Positions 18,929-28,139 are shown, counted from the first letter of the stretch. The stretch: DNA of 64,000 bases from Peptacetobacter hiranonis (GCF_008151785.1 NZ_CP036523.1:1426001-1490000), one strand, 5' to 3'. Program-made: numbers and translations. The notes: generated from the sequence alone by a model not told the origin.

Positions 18929-19955
18929 ATTTAATATCAGCGACAAAAATTTATTCTACTTCATACAATTTTTGTCAATTATAACAACTTTAATAATTGG
19001 TTTTGTTGGATTTCTTATCTCTAAACAATCCATAGTTATGATAATTACTTTTTCACTTGTAATATGCAATATATTTTGGATGTTTTGTTTAGTTGGAATT
19101 CTAAGCAAAAAGTTATCTATTTTTACATCTGATATATGTGATTTAATAGATAATATTGTCAATGGTAAATATAATCCAGCTAATATAAAAGATGAGGATA
19201 CCTTGTTTTCTAAAATAAATCATCATCTATCAAGATTGTATTTAATAGTTGAACAAAATAAAAATAGACTCGATAAAGAGAGAAATGAGCTACAATCCTT
19301 AATTTCGGATATATCTCATCAAGTAAAAACTCCTATTAGCAATTTAAAAATGGTTACTGAAACAATGCTAACTGTTCCTATATCTGATGATGATAAAGTT
19401 GAATTTTTAAATGGGATACAGACTGAAACAGATAAATTAGATTTTTTAATTAATGCTTTAGTAAAAACTTCTCGCTTAGAAACAGGTATTATACATTTTA
19501 AAAAGGTTAAAAATAGAATTTACGACACTATAGCTCAAGCTATGAGTGGAATTATCTACTCTGCTGAAAAGAAAAATATCTTTGTATCGGTAGAATGTCC
19601 AAATGATTTATTTCTATATTTTGACAGCAAGTGGACATCTGAAGCTATTTTTAATATTTTGGATAATGCAGTCAAATATACTCAACCTGGTGGTAAAATT
19701 TCCGTATCTGTAGAAAAACATGAAATGTACGCAGAGATAAAAATTGCCGATAATGGAAAAGGAATCTCAGAAAGCAATCAAGCCACTATTTTTAAAAGAT
19801 TTTATCGAGAAGAAAACGTGCATGACCAACCTGGTGTTGGAATTGGATTATACCTATCCAGAGAAATTATAAGTAAACAAGGTGGCTATATCAAAGTTAA
19901 TTCCAAGGTAGATAAAGGATCTATTTTTTCAATTATGCTGCCAGTACGCCAATAA
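18921..19955 (+). CDS. Intramembrane-sensing histidine kinase of the second Bce-like module
   Basis: A 344-aa kinase with two adjacent TM helices near the N-terminus and no real sensor loop. The H-box is SDISHQVKTPISNL, the N-box FNILDNAVKYT, and the G-boxes DNGKGI and GVGIGLYLSREI. ATG 18921 has GGTGG 8 bases upstream, inside the regulator's last codons. As in BceS systems, the input is expected to come from the ABC permeases encoded next. Confidence 0.82.
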   Translation: MNKFNISDKNLFYFIQFLSIITTLIIGFVGFLISKQSIVMIITFSLVICNIFWMFCLVGILSKKLSIFTSDICDLIDNIVNGKYNPANIKDEDTLFSKINHHLSRLYLIVEQNKNRLDKERNELQSLISDISHQVKTPISNLKMVTETMLTVPISDDDKVEFLNGIQTETDKLDFLINALVKTSRLETGIIHFKKVKNRIYDTIAQAMSGIIYSAEKKNIFVSVECPNDLFLYFDSKWTSEAIFNILDNAVKYTQPGGKISVSVEKHEMYAEIKIADNGKGISESNQATIFKRFYREENVHDQPGVGIGLYLSREIISKQGGYIKVNSKVDKGSIFSIMLPVRQ

Positions 19956-19991
19956 AATCATATTCGTATGTCAATAAAATAAATTATTTTT

Positions 19992-20040
19992 GAAATCTCC
20001 AAAATTTGTAACATTTCTATTACTTTTTTGGAGATTTTTA
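19992..20040 (+). terminator. Terminator between the second Bce-like RS and ABC genes
   Basis: AAATCTCCAAAA pairs with TTTTGGAGATTT and is followed by a T-rich run. It separates the kinase from the ABC operon. The flanking motif TTTGTAACATTT (in its loop) recurs as TTTGTGTAACATTTT just downstream (about 20057-20071), possibly a regulator-binding direct repeat. Confidence 0.6.
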
Positions 20041-20114
20041 TTTATATTTAGGACATTTGTGTAACATTTTGATTTTAGAATATAAGTAAATAAAAATAGA
20101 AAGGAGTTTTGATT

Positions 20115-20780
20115 ATGAGTATTTTACAAACTATAAATCTAAAAAAATATTATGGAACTGAACCAAATATTACTCGTGCTGTAGACGATGTTAATTTTTC
20201 TGTTGAAGAAGGCGAATTTGTCGCAGTTGTTGGAACTTCTGGAAGTGGTAAATCTACTCTTCTACATATGATTGGAGGACTAGACAAACCTACTTCTGGT
20301 ACAGTTATCGTTCGTGGTGATGACCTAGCTAATAAAAATGATGAAGAACTTACAATATTCCGTCGCAGAAATATTGGGTTTGTTTTTCAGAATTATAACC
20401 TAGTTCCTATACTTAATGTTTATGAAAATATCGTACTTCCCGTCGAGCTTGATGGTAATAAGGTTGATGAAAACTTCTTAATCGAGATTGTAGGTATGCT
20501 TGGTTTAGAAGATAAGTTAAAAAGTATGCCAAATAATCTATCTGGTGGGCAGCAGCAACGTGTTGCAATAGCTAGAGCGTTAATAAGTAAGCCTGCTATC
20601 ATTTTAGCTGATGAGCCAACTGGAAATCTTGATAGTAAGACTAGTGCTGATGTTTTAGGACTTTTGAAAAATAGTAGTACTAAGTTTAATCAGACTATTG
20701 TTATGATTACTCATAATAACGATATTGCTCAGCTTGCAGATAGGATTGTTAGGATTGAGGATGGAAAGATTGTTGAATAG
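20115..20780 (+). CDS. ABC transporter ATPase of the second Bce-like module
   Basis: A 221-aa ATPase with Walker A GTSGSGKST, signature LSGGQQQRVAIARAL, Walker B IILADEPTGNLDSK and H-loop MITHNN. It is a close paralogue of the ATPase at 13918. ATG 20115 is chosen, 9 bases after AAAGGAG; TTG 20109 is in frame. It serves two large permeases that follow, unlike the single permease of the first module. Confidence 0.85.
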   Translation: MSILQTINLKKYYGTEPNITRAVDDVNFSVEEGEFVAVVGTSGSGKSTLLHMIGGLDKPTSGTVIVRGDDLANKNDEELTIFRRRNIGFVFQNYNLVPILNVYENIVLPVELDGNKVDENFLIEIVGMLGLEDKLKSMPNNLSGGQQQRVAIARALISKPAIILADEPTGNLDSKTSADVLGLLKNSSTKFNQTIVMITHNNDIAQLADRIVRIEDGKIVE

Positions 20781-20791
20781 GAGGTGTTTTT

Positions 20792-23185
20792 ATGAAATGG
20801 CCTTTTGAAAATGATACGCAATACTCTATAAAAAAGCTCTCTTATGCTCAACTAAAAAATAATCATTTAAAGAAAAGGCTTAGTATATTTGCAATTTCAT
20901 TAGCTACTTTTTTAATTTCTTCTGTGCTTCTTCTTTTATCAGGAATTATCGTAGTGAATCAAAATGGTGGAAACAGCATAACTGGTTCTTATCATGCTTT
21001 AATTCCTAATATAACACATTCACAGTTTGAAAATTTATCTAAAGATATACGTGTTGAATCATGTGGACTTACTTCACATATTGAAAGCTTAAAATTTAAT
21101 AAAGACAGATTGAATGTATCCTTTTCTAACAAGGATAGTCTTGCTTTAAATGGATTATCTATCTCTGAAGGTAAGATGCCTACAAAAGAAAATGAAATAT
21201 TAATTGAAAAAGAGTTTTTAACGAGTCAAAATATCAATGCTAAAATAGGCGAACAAATTACCATTCCATTTTCAGATAAGGTTACTAATAATAAATTTAC
21301 TATAACTGGATATTTAAAAACATCTACAAAAGGTACGAATAGATCATTATATGCAGCTATGGTTTCTGAAAAGTATTTTGATAAATTAAATGGTTGGAAT
21401 AAATTATCTCCAGCTGTAATGTTAAAAGTAAATTCTAATAATTTATCTAGTTCAAATGACATTAAAAATTTAGTTTTAAGTATATTAAAAGATAATAATA
21501 TGAATCAATCACCTTCTTTTAACGAAGCCTTTATCAAACTTAGCCAACCATCTATTTTAATGATTCTATCAGCAATAGTAGGTTTAGCAATCATAATAAT
21601 CGCTAGTGTATTAGTAATATACTGTATTTTTTATATATCTATTATTAATTCAATTAAAAGTTATGGTCAACTTAGAACTATTGGAATGACTTCAAAGCAA
21701 ATAAAAAAACTTATAAATAGAGAGGGAAACTTACTTGCGATAATAGCAATTCCTATTGGTCTAATATTGGGAGTTGTATTTTCATATTTACTTATCCCTA
21801 AAGGTTTTAAATTTATTAACTTACTGTGGATTTCTCCAGTTGTAATAGTATTAACTTATATTACTGTTAGAATATCAATAAGAAAACCTGCTAAAATAGC
21901 ATCTACTGTTTCTCCTATAGAAGCTTCTAAATTTGAATCTAATAATCAATTAAGTTACAAACATAATTTTAATAAACTAACTCCTTTTTCTTTAGCATGT
22001 AATCAACTTATACGCTACAAGAAAAAGAACTTATTAACATTATTATCTATTTCACTTACTGGTGTATTGCTTATAGGATTTTCTTCTATACTTTCATCAA
22101 TAGATGCTAGAGAAATGTCTTTGTCTGGTTTTAAAAGAGGTCAGTTTGTAATTAAAATCAATGACTTTGAATTAAGAGAAAATCCATTAGAAAAAATACA
22201 AGTTAATAATCCTCTTACAGAAGAAGTTTATAAACAGTTAAAACAAATTTCTGGATTAAAAAAAATTGAAATAGATAAACATCTTCCTGCTTCCAATAAT
22301 TTAAAATCTAATGAATCTGATGCAGAAATTATTGGTTTTTATAAAGAAGATATGCCACTATTAGAAAAATGTAATAACGAAAAATCACTGCCTAAATATT
22401 ATGATTTATCATCAAAAGATAAAATTGTTGTAGGTAGACCTTCTGATTTTGAAGAATATTTTGGATTCAAAGCAAAAATTGGTAATATTGTAACCTTGAA
22501 AATTTTTGATGGAAACACTTCAAGAAATGTTGATTTTGAAATAGCAGCTGTCCTAGACGAAAGTAAAATTGAAAATAATGGTGATAAGATAGATATGCTC
22601 ATTCTCCCCGTAGATTCTATGAATAGAATATCTGATGCTAATTTAATATATCAATATGTTGTAAAAGTTGATAATAATTTTGAAAATTTAGCAGAAAAGG
22701 ATATTGAGCAAATTTTATTATTAAATCCAAAGCTTGGATATAATAGTTTATCTAGTGCTATTTCTCAAAATGAAAACTTTCTACAGAGTTCAAAACTTGT
22801 TCTTATATCAATAATCATTTTGATTGGTTGCTTCTCTATAATGAATCTTTTAAATACAATTTTAACTGGTGTTTTGGTAAGAAGAAAAGAATTTGCCCTT
22901 ATGAGATCTGTTGGAATGTCAAAATCACAGTTATTTAAAATGGTTTATTTTGAAACTTTAATAGTTGTTGTATCTGGGTTAGTTTTATCAGTTATACTTG
23001 GAGGTTGTGTTGGATATATTGTTTGTATGATACTTAAAAATAGTTTAATGAGTTATTTAAACTATCATTTTCCATTAATGATTACTTTTATTTATTCTTT
23101 AATAGTTATTTTTTTAAGTTTGATTATTTCTAATATGTCTTTAAAACATCAAAATGAGCTATCAATAATTGAGTCCTTGAGATAA
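20792..23185 (+). CDS. FtsX-family ABC permease, tandem copy 1
   Basis: A 797-aa permease beginning MKWPFENDT. It has an N-terminal TM, an extracytoplasmic domain of about 200 residues, three TMs with the FtsX signature (INSIKSYGQLRTIGMTSKQIK), a cytoplasmic link with RKPAKIASTVSPIEA, a second TM and large extracytoplasmic domain, and three C-terminal TMs (RRKEFALMRSVGMSKSQ). This is the 8-TM full-length FtsX/MacB-like layout. The next gene is a paralogue with the same start peptide. The two probably pair as a heterodimer on the ATPase at 20115. Confidence 0.82.
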   Translation: MKWPFENDTQYSIKKLSYAQLKNNHLKKRLSIFAISLATFLISSVLLLLSGIIVVNQNGGNSITGSYHALIPNITHSQFENLSKDIRVESCGLTSHIESLKFNKDRLNVSFSNKDSLALNGLSISEGKMPTKENEILIEKEFLTSQNINAKIGEQITIPFSDKVTNNKFTITGYLKTSTKGTNRSLYAAMVSEKYFDKLNGWNKLSPAVMLKVNSNNLSSSNDIKNLVLSILKDNNMNQSPSFNEAFIKLSQPSILMILSAIVGLAIIIIASVLVIYCIFYISIINSIKSYGQLRTIGMTSKQIKKLINREGNLLAIIAIPIGLILGVVFSYLLIPKGFKFINLLWISPVVIVLTYITVRISIRKPAKIASTVSPIEASKFESNNQLSYKHNFNKLTPFSLACNQLIRYKKKNLLTLLSISLTGVLLIGFSSILSSIDAREMSLSGFKRGQFVIKINDFELRENPLEKIQVNNPLTEEVYKQLKQISGLKKIEIDKHLPASNNLKSNESDAEIIGFYKEDMPLLEKCNNEKSLPKYYDLSSKDKIVVGRPSDFEEYFGFKAKIGNIVTLKIFDGNTSRNVDFEIAAVLDESKIENNGDKIDMLILPVDSMNRISDANLIYQYVVKVDNNFENLAEKDIEQILLLNPKLGYNSLSSAISQNENFLQSSKLVLISIIILIGCFSIMNLLNTILTGVLVRRKEFALMRSVGMSKSQLFKMVYFETLIVVVSGLVLSVILGGCVGYIVCMILKNSLMSYLNYHFPLMITFIYSLIVIFLSLIISNMSLKHQNELSIIESLR

Positions 23186-23210
23186 TTAAGTTAGTAAAGA
23201 GGTGATGACT

Positions 23211-25592
23211 ATGAAATGGCCTTTTGAAAATGATACTAATAACATAGTAAAAAAATTAGCTAAGAAAAATATGAAAAGCGAAAAACGTCGCAACATAATG
23301 GTAATTATATCCGTTGTCTTATCAACATTTTTGGTATGTCTTTCAATGGATCTAACTACATCTTTAATCAAAATACAACGAGATAAGGCTGTAGACACTT
23401 ATGAAGCCTGCTATACAAATATAACTGAGCAAAATGTAACGGACTTAAAAAATCTTCCAGAATTTGCTAGAGTTGGAGAATATTATATCTTTGGTGAAGA
23501 ACGTGATAGCAACGGATACAATGCTTCTTATGTATACTGCGACAAAGATATGATATATACTGCTAGAAACCAGTTAAATCTGGTATCTGGCGAGATTCCT
23601 TTAAAGAAAAATGAAATTGCTGTAAGTAATGGTTGGTTATCAAAATACAATTCAAACAAAAAAATTGGTGATTTTATACAATTAAATAGTAAAAATTTAA
23701 AAGGTAAATATAAGATTGTAGGTCTTGTTGATTCTTTAGATGATGAAAAATCAAGTACTTATTCATTCTTGATATCAAAAGCTACATTAAAATCACTAAA
23801 TGGATATAATGAAAAAGGATATCGTGCTTATGTTCATTTCAAAAATGATACTCATCTAAATAAAGATACTATGAGTACTCAATGTAAGGAAATATCTGAA
23901 AAACTTAATCTTTCTATGCCTTCAATGAATACAAACTACTTTAAATTTTACGAAAATAGAGCTTCATTCTCTTCCCTTTTCATAATATCAATACTTGTAT
24001 TAGCAGGGGGATATGTAGTAATACAGAGTATTTTCCGTATATCTATCAATGATAAAATACAAAATTACGGACAACTTCGTACTATTGGTACTACTTCAAA
24101 ACAAGTAAGAAAAATGGTTAAAAAGGAAGGTCATTGGCTTGCAAGCATAGGAATATTATTAGGTGTTTTAATGGCCAGTATAACTTGCTATATAATGCTT
24201 CCAAAAGGATTTGATCCTCTTATGTATGCAATCGCAGCTATTCTAAGTATTATTGTATGTTGGATTATGGTATCTATATCTATTAGAAAACCAGTGAAAA
24301 TAGCTACCAAAGTTTCACCTATCGAAGCAGTAACATTCTCTTTCAATTCAGATAATACTATTACTTCTAGGAGAAAGAATATTAAGCTAAATCCTATTTC
24401 TATGGGAGTTGAAAATTTTAAAAGAGATAAGAAAAGAATGGTATCTATAATAGCTTCTTTAAGCTTTGGAGGTATATTACTTTTAATTATATCAGCTGTT
24501 TTCTTAACACGTTCTCCAGAAAAATTTGTAAGACAGTATTTCCCAAATAGTGATTATAGAGTTTATGTGGATTCAGATATATCTGAAATAGAACTTTTCT
24601 CATCAGGTAATCCTTTGAATGATAATTTAAAGAAAAAAATATTATCTATTGATGGAGTTACAGATGTTATTGAAGATCGTGAAGCTATTTTTGCTAGGAT
24701 GACAAGTTCTAAAACTTTCTCTGGTATAGCTGGAATGTGTGATATTATCACTGATGAAAATTTTTCTGAAATACAAGATTATCTTATAGAAGGGAAAATG
24801 CCTACTGATTCTAATAGTATTTTAGTCGCTAAGCTTATATCCAATCGCTTTCCAGAAATAAAGGTAGGTTCTAAAGTGAATTTAATTTTAGATGAAAAAT
24901 CTATTACAGTAACAGTTTCAGGTCTTTATGATCATCTTAAAGTAACAAATGGACATGATAAATTAGCCATTGATTCAACTCAGTTCTTTACTACAAAATC
25001 AACTATTAATAAATTATTTCCAAATGTAGATAATTATAATTATTCTTGGAGTGTTGTAATAGATCCTGAAAAAGAAAAATCTGTAGAAAAGACACTAGAT
25101 AATATTGTTGCAGAAAGTAATAATTTATCTTTGGATAAGTTTAAAGACAGAGTTGAATATGAGAAAATGGTTAATGAGATTTCATTTGGTGGGTTACAAA
25201 TTTTATCTTGGTTAATTTTCTTATTTGGTGTTATTAATCTAATTAATACAACTTTATCTAATCAAATATCTAGGAAGGTAGAAAATAGTATTTTACGTTC
25301 TATAGGTTTAACTGAAAAACAACTTTACAAAATGTATGTAACTGAAGGTCTATGTTACTTGTTTGCTGCAACAATTGTTACGGTGATTGTCGGTACTCCT
25401 ATTTCTATAGTCGCATGTAGAAAAGTAAGTACTGCAGCTTTTGCAGGTAGAGTACTTCCTTATCAGTTCCCTATATTTGATATGGGATTATTCGTATTAG
25501 TTCTATTTATCTTAGAGTTTGTTTTGGCAACTTGGTCAATTAGAAAATATAGACAACAGTCATTAATAGAACAAATGCAGTCTAGGGAATAG
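23211..25592 (+). CDS. FtsX-family ABC permease, tandem copy 2
   Basis: A permease of about 793 aa starting MKWPFENDT, with the same domain order as the previous gene: TM, extracytoplasmic domain, three TMs (NDKIQNYGQLRTIGTTSKQ), RKPVKIATKVSPIEAV, then TM, extracytoplasmic domain and three TMs (ENSILRSIGLTEKQ). ATG 23211 has AAAGAGGTGAT about 6 bases upstream; a GTG at 23202 is less likely. The extracytoplasmic domains differ between copies, so the duplicates may contribute different recognition surfaces. It ends the module; a hairpin follows at 25605. Confidence 0.82.
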   Translation: MKWPFENDTNNIVKKLAKKNMKSEKRRNIMVIISVVLSTFLVCLSMDLTTSLIKIQRDKAVDTYEACYTNITEQNVTDLKNLPEFARVGEYYIFGEERDSNGYNASYVYCDKDMIYTARNQLNLVSGEIPLKKNEIAVSNGWLSKYNSNKKIGDFIQLNSKNLKGKYKIVGLVDSLDDEKSSTYSFLISKATLKSLNGYNEKGYRAYVHFKNDTHLNKDTMSTQCKEISEKLNLSMPSMNTNYFKFYENRASFSSLFIISILVLAGGYVVIQSIFRISINDKIQNYGQLRTIGTTSKQVRKMVKKEGHWLASIGILLGVLMASITCYIMLPKGFDPLMYAIAAILSIIVCWIMVSISIRKPVKIATKVSPIEAVTFSFNSDNTITSRRKNIKLNPISMGVENFKRDKKRMVSIIASLSFGGILLLIISAVFLTRSPEKFVRQYFPNSDYRVYVDSDISEIELFSSGNPLNDNLKKKILSIDGVTDVIEDREAIFARMTSSKTFSGIAGMCDIITDENFSEIQDYLIEGKMPTDSNSILVAKLISNRFPEIKVGSKVNLILDEKSITVTVSGLYDHLKVTNGHDKLAIDSTQFFTTKSTINKLFPNVDNYNYSWSVVIDPEKEKSVEKTLDNIVAESNNLSLDKFKDRVEYEKMVNEISFGGLQILSWLIFLFGVINLINTTLSNQISRKVENSILRSIGLTEKQLYKMYVTEGLCYLFAATIVTVIVGTPISIVACRKVSTAAFAGRVLPYQFPIFDMGLFVLVLFILEFVLATWSIRKYRQQSLIEQMQSRE

Positions 25593-25604
25593 TATTTAAA
25601 ATAA

Positions 25605-25642
25605 TAGCCAAGAAAACTTTCGTATGTTGGTTTTCTTGGCTA
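25605..25642. terminator. Hairpin between the permease operon and the CRISPR array
   Basis: TAGCCAAGAAAAC (25605-25617) pairs perfectly with GTTTTCTTGGCTA (25630-25642). After it the plus strand has A-rich sequence, while the minus strand has TTATTTT. It therefore looks more like an end point for minus-strand array transcripts than for the permease operon, though it may serve both. Confidence 0.5.
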
Positions 25643-25652
25643 AAAAATATTA

Positions 25653-26418
25653 ATTTGCATAATTGTCATAAAATAGTTCTAGTCAGATTCAATAGGACCT
25701 TGGTCAACAATATGCAATACATAATTTACATTCCAGTATGGTTCTAATCAAATGACTTTCATTATAACTTTATTACAGTTTTCTATAACATTTACATTCC
25801 AATATGGTTCTAATCAAATGATATCCATTCTTCTATTTGTATCGAATACAAGATGATTTACATTCCAATATGGTTCTAATCAAATCCTCATATCTTTGTC
25901 TATCTTGCTCGATATAATCTCTAATTTACATTCCAATATGGTTCTAATCAAATCATATCATCTTTATTTTTAATTTTGCTAATATCTATATTTACATTCC
26001 AATATGGTTCTAATCAAATTCAACCTATGCTGATGATAAGTTCGACGATTATCAAAATTTACATTCCAATATGGTTCTAATCAAATTGGGACCCGAAATA
26101 ATGCGTGGCTTTACTGTTTTAAATTTACATTCCAATATGGTTCTAATCAAATCAACGTTAAACACTTCTTTGAGTTTTTCAATTACTTATTTACATTCCA
26201 ATATGGTTCTAATCAAATGACAGAAGAAGAACAAAAAGCTGCAGAACAACAGATGCATTTACATTCCAATATGGTTCTAATCAAATTAAACCAGAAACTG
26301 TAACTCTTAAAAATAATATAATATTTACATTCCAATATGGTTCTAATCAAATGCATCAATCTCATTGCATCCTTTTCTATTCCATCATATTTACATTCCA
26401 ATATGGTTCTAATCAAAT
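25653..26418 (-). CRISPR. CRISPR array, 11 intact 30-nt repeats plus one degenerate terminal repeat
   Basis: Intact repeats start at 25724, 25790, 25856, 25924, 25989, 26057, 26123, 26189, 26257, 26323 and 26389. Ten spacers of 35-38 nt lie between them, and one more lies before a degenerate repeat at 25653-25688. On the plus strand each repeat opens ATTTACATTCCAATATGG and closes TTCTAATCAAAT; the 25724 copy has one change. Decay at the low-coordinate end marks the trailer, so the leader is at 26419 and up and the array reads on the minus strand, like cas12f. In that sense the repeat ends TTGGAATGTAAAT, next to the spacer. No cas1, cas2 or cas4 is in the window. Confidence 0.95.
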
Positions 26419-26589
26419 ACGTTATATATTAAACCTAGCAATTGCAACATATACAGATATACTATTTGTCTACCTACAAATAAACATATATTTTCTAAAG
26501 TAAAAAATAGTCCTTCTTGATAAAAAACAGATCCAACTATTGCAATATCTCATTTTGTCTATCTCCTAGGTATTTTACATTATCTAAGG
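26419..26589 (-). other. Predicted CRISPR leader and array promoter region
   Basis: About 170 bp of AT-rich sequence lie between the predicted tracrRNA and the first (leader-end) repeat. On the minus strand there is a T run (CTGTTTTTTATC near 26520) that could end the tracrRNA, then TATA-like stretches (GTATATCTGTATATG) near 26450. I see no convincing -35/-10 pair and no open reading frame. Confidence 0.4.
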
Positions 26590-26757
26590 TCGACAATTTA
26601 TATAATTCTTGGAATGTCATACCACGTTATCTATAAAGAATATTAGTATGAGTTTTTACCGTTTATCGAGTGGATAAGTAGTTAGTTGGTCGAAACCTTA
26701 ACCATTTTGTCTTATCCCTCAACCTTTAGACGCTAAATCGCCTATAGAACCATTATT
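26590..26757 (-). ncRNA. Predicted tracrRNA of the Cas12f system
   Basis: This minus-strand stretch begins about 20 nt after the cas12f stop. Two 9-nt segments are perfectly complementary to adjacent parts of the crRNA repeat: ATGGTTCTA (26745-26753) to TAGAACCAT, and ACATTCCAA (26609-26617) to TTGGAATGT. The repeat halves are separated by one base. Between them lie compact helices: TTTAG/CTAAA with a 3-nt loop (26725-26737), GGATAAG/CTTATCC (26711-26717 with 26672-26678) enclosing GGTTTCGACC (26688-26697), and TCATACTA/TGGTATGA (26644-26651 with 26617-26624). Bipartite repeat:anti-repeat pairing and a strongly folded tracrRNA between effector and array are features of known Cas12f systems. 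RNA ends are not determined. Confidence 0.7.
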
Positions 26758-26777
26758 ATTTAAAAATTATATAAATA

Positions 26778-27986
26778 TTATTCTTCCAATCTTGAAATAT
26801 TGATAGCTGCATTATGATCCGCATTAAGCTCAAAACCACATTTAATACATTTAAATTTTTCCTGAGTAGGTCTATTTTCTTTATCTATATACCCACACTT
26901 ACTACATTTTTGAGATGTATATGCTGGATTAACATATCTAACTTTTATACCTTCTCTATCTGCTTTATATTTTATCATATTTTGAAGTTCATAATAACTC
27001 CAATTGCTAAGAATTATATTATCAAATCCATCTTTAGTTAATTGTTCTAAATTTATAAACTCGCATTTATTTTTCTTAGCAAAATCAATTATCCTTTTAC
27101 TTATAGTATGATTATATGTTTTAACAAAATTTCTTTCACATACTGCTACTTTGTCTAAAGCTGCTAGTTTCTTCTCTCTACCCTTGCCACCTTTTACATT
27201 TTTTAATTGTTGTTGTAATCTTTTTCTTCTGTTTCTAAATTGCTCTCTTTGTTTTGATAACTCTAAGCTTTCTCCAATATGCTGGCGTATAAAAGTATCA
27301 TCATTTAAACATACATAGGCTGGGTATTTTATCCCTAAATCTACCCCCAAAGTCCTACCATTTATAGCGTCATCATCTTTCTTTTCTGGTATATATAAAG
27401 TTAAATTCAATATTAGTTTATTACTCTTATCAAAATATATACTTGATTGACCAACTTTATATTCTCCATTAATCACCTTATTTAACGTATGCATTAATTC
27501 TAAATAGTTTTTATCTTTTCTACCAATTACAACCTTAAACACTATTTTATTAACCCATTTTATTATTATCTCATCTGAACAATCATCTTTATAAGAAAAT
27601 TTCAAAGCTGTTCCCCTTGTCATTAATGGAAAAGTTCTTTTATAATTTGTTATGTTTCTTTCTCCTCTAGCTAGTCCATTTTTTATAGCTGAATTAAAAT
27701 CCTTCTTTACCTTTTGATTTATAAGAGATTTATTATCTGTACCCTTACCAAATGTAATATCATCAAATATATGACTACTATTTTTTAAGTTCTTTTGAGT
27801 TTCCTTAAATAAATCGCTTTTTATATCTCTATTAGAAGATAAATAAGCATTTGTTAATACACTCATAGCCAAATTTAATCCCTGATACTGAGCATATTGT
27901 GAATCTCTTATAAATTTATATTGTTCATTTCTTTTTGTTTCATCATCATTAATTATCGTTAATTTTAATTTTCTTACTGTTATCAT
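26778..27986 (-). CDS. cas12f: Cas12f-type miniature CRISPR effector nuclease (type V-F)
   Basis: A 402-aa RuvC nuclease starting MITVRKLKLTI, a start I recall from clostridial Cas12f1. Landmarks: GERNITNYKRTFPLMTRG (about 108-125); RuvC-I aspartate in LGVDLGIKYPAY (D216); KGGKGREKKL; RuvC-II glutamate in FINLEQL (E314); NWSYYELQ; a CxxC...CxxC zinc ribbon (C361, C364, C380, C383); and RuvC-III aspartate in NADHNAA (D390). It resembles Cas12f1 proteins more than IS605 TnpB, and an array and tracrRNA-like sequence lie just downstream on the same strand. It is shorter than many Cas12f1 members (about 420-530 aa). ATG 27986 follows GGGGAG by 8 bases; GTG 28001 is an alternative. TnpB is the main rival call. 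Confidence 0.85.
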   Translation of the reverse strand: MITVRKLKLTIINDDETKRNEQYKFIRDSQYAQYQGLNLAMSVLTNAYLSSNRDIKSDLFKETQKNLKNSSHIFDDITFGKGTDNKSLINQKVKKDFNSAIKNGLARGERNITNYKRTFPLMTRGTALKFSYKDDCSDEIIIKWVNKIVFKVVIGRKDKNYLELMHTLNKVINGEYKVGQSSIYFDKSNKLILNLTLYIPEKKDDDAINGRTLGVDLGIKYPAYVCLNDDTFIRQHIGESLELSKQREQFRNRRKRLQQQLKNVKGGKGREKKLAALDKVAVCERNFVKTYNHTISKRIIDFAKKNKCEFINLEQLTKDGFDNIILSNWSYYELQNMIKYKADREGIKVRYVNPAYTSQKCSKCGYIDKENRPTQEKFKCIKCGFELNADHNAAINISRLEE

Positions 27987-28006
27987 AAATTTACTCCCCA
28001 CAAATT

Positions 28007-28035
28007 TATATACACATTATAATTTTATATATCAA
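28007..28035 (-). promoter_or_regulatory. Putative cas12f promoter
   Basis: On the minus strand TTGATA (28030-28035), a 17-nt spacer and TATATA (28007-28012) lie about 20 bp before the chosen start codon. In AT-rich DNA this is only moderately specific; a TATAAT also occurs within the spacer region. Confidence 0.4.
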
Positions 28036-28139
28036 ACACAATTTTTAATATTAAATGTTTCGCAGATTTTTATTTCCTTATATTCATTATATATTTTAAA
28101 CAGAATTTTTTCTACTATATAAAATAATTATCTACTTAT

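Noticed and set aside
26213-26416. Open frame inside the CRISPR array
   Set aside because: It reads through repeats and spacers; the repeated peptide LIRTILECK is simply the translated repeat.
26778-27986. Effector could be an IS200/IS605 TnpB accessory protein
   Set aside because: The N-terminus and several conserved blocks fit clostridial Cas12f1, a real repeat-spacer array lies 360 bp downstream on the same strand with complementary anti-repeats, and no TnpA or IS ends are visible. Not fully excluded without a phylogeny.
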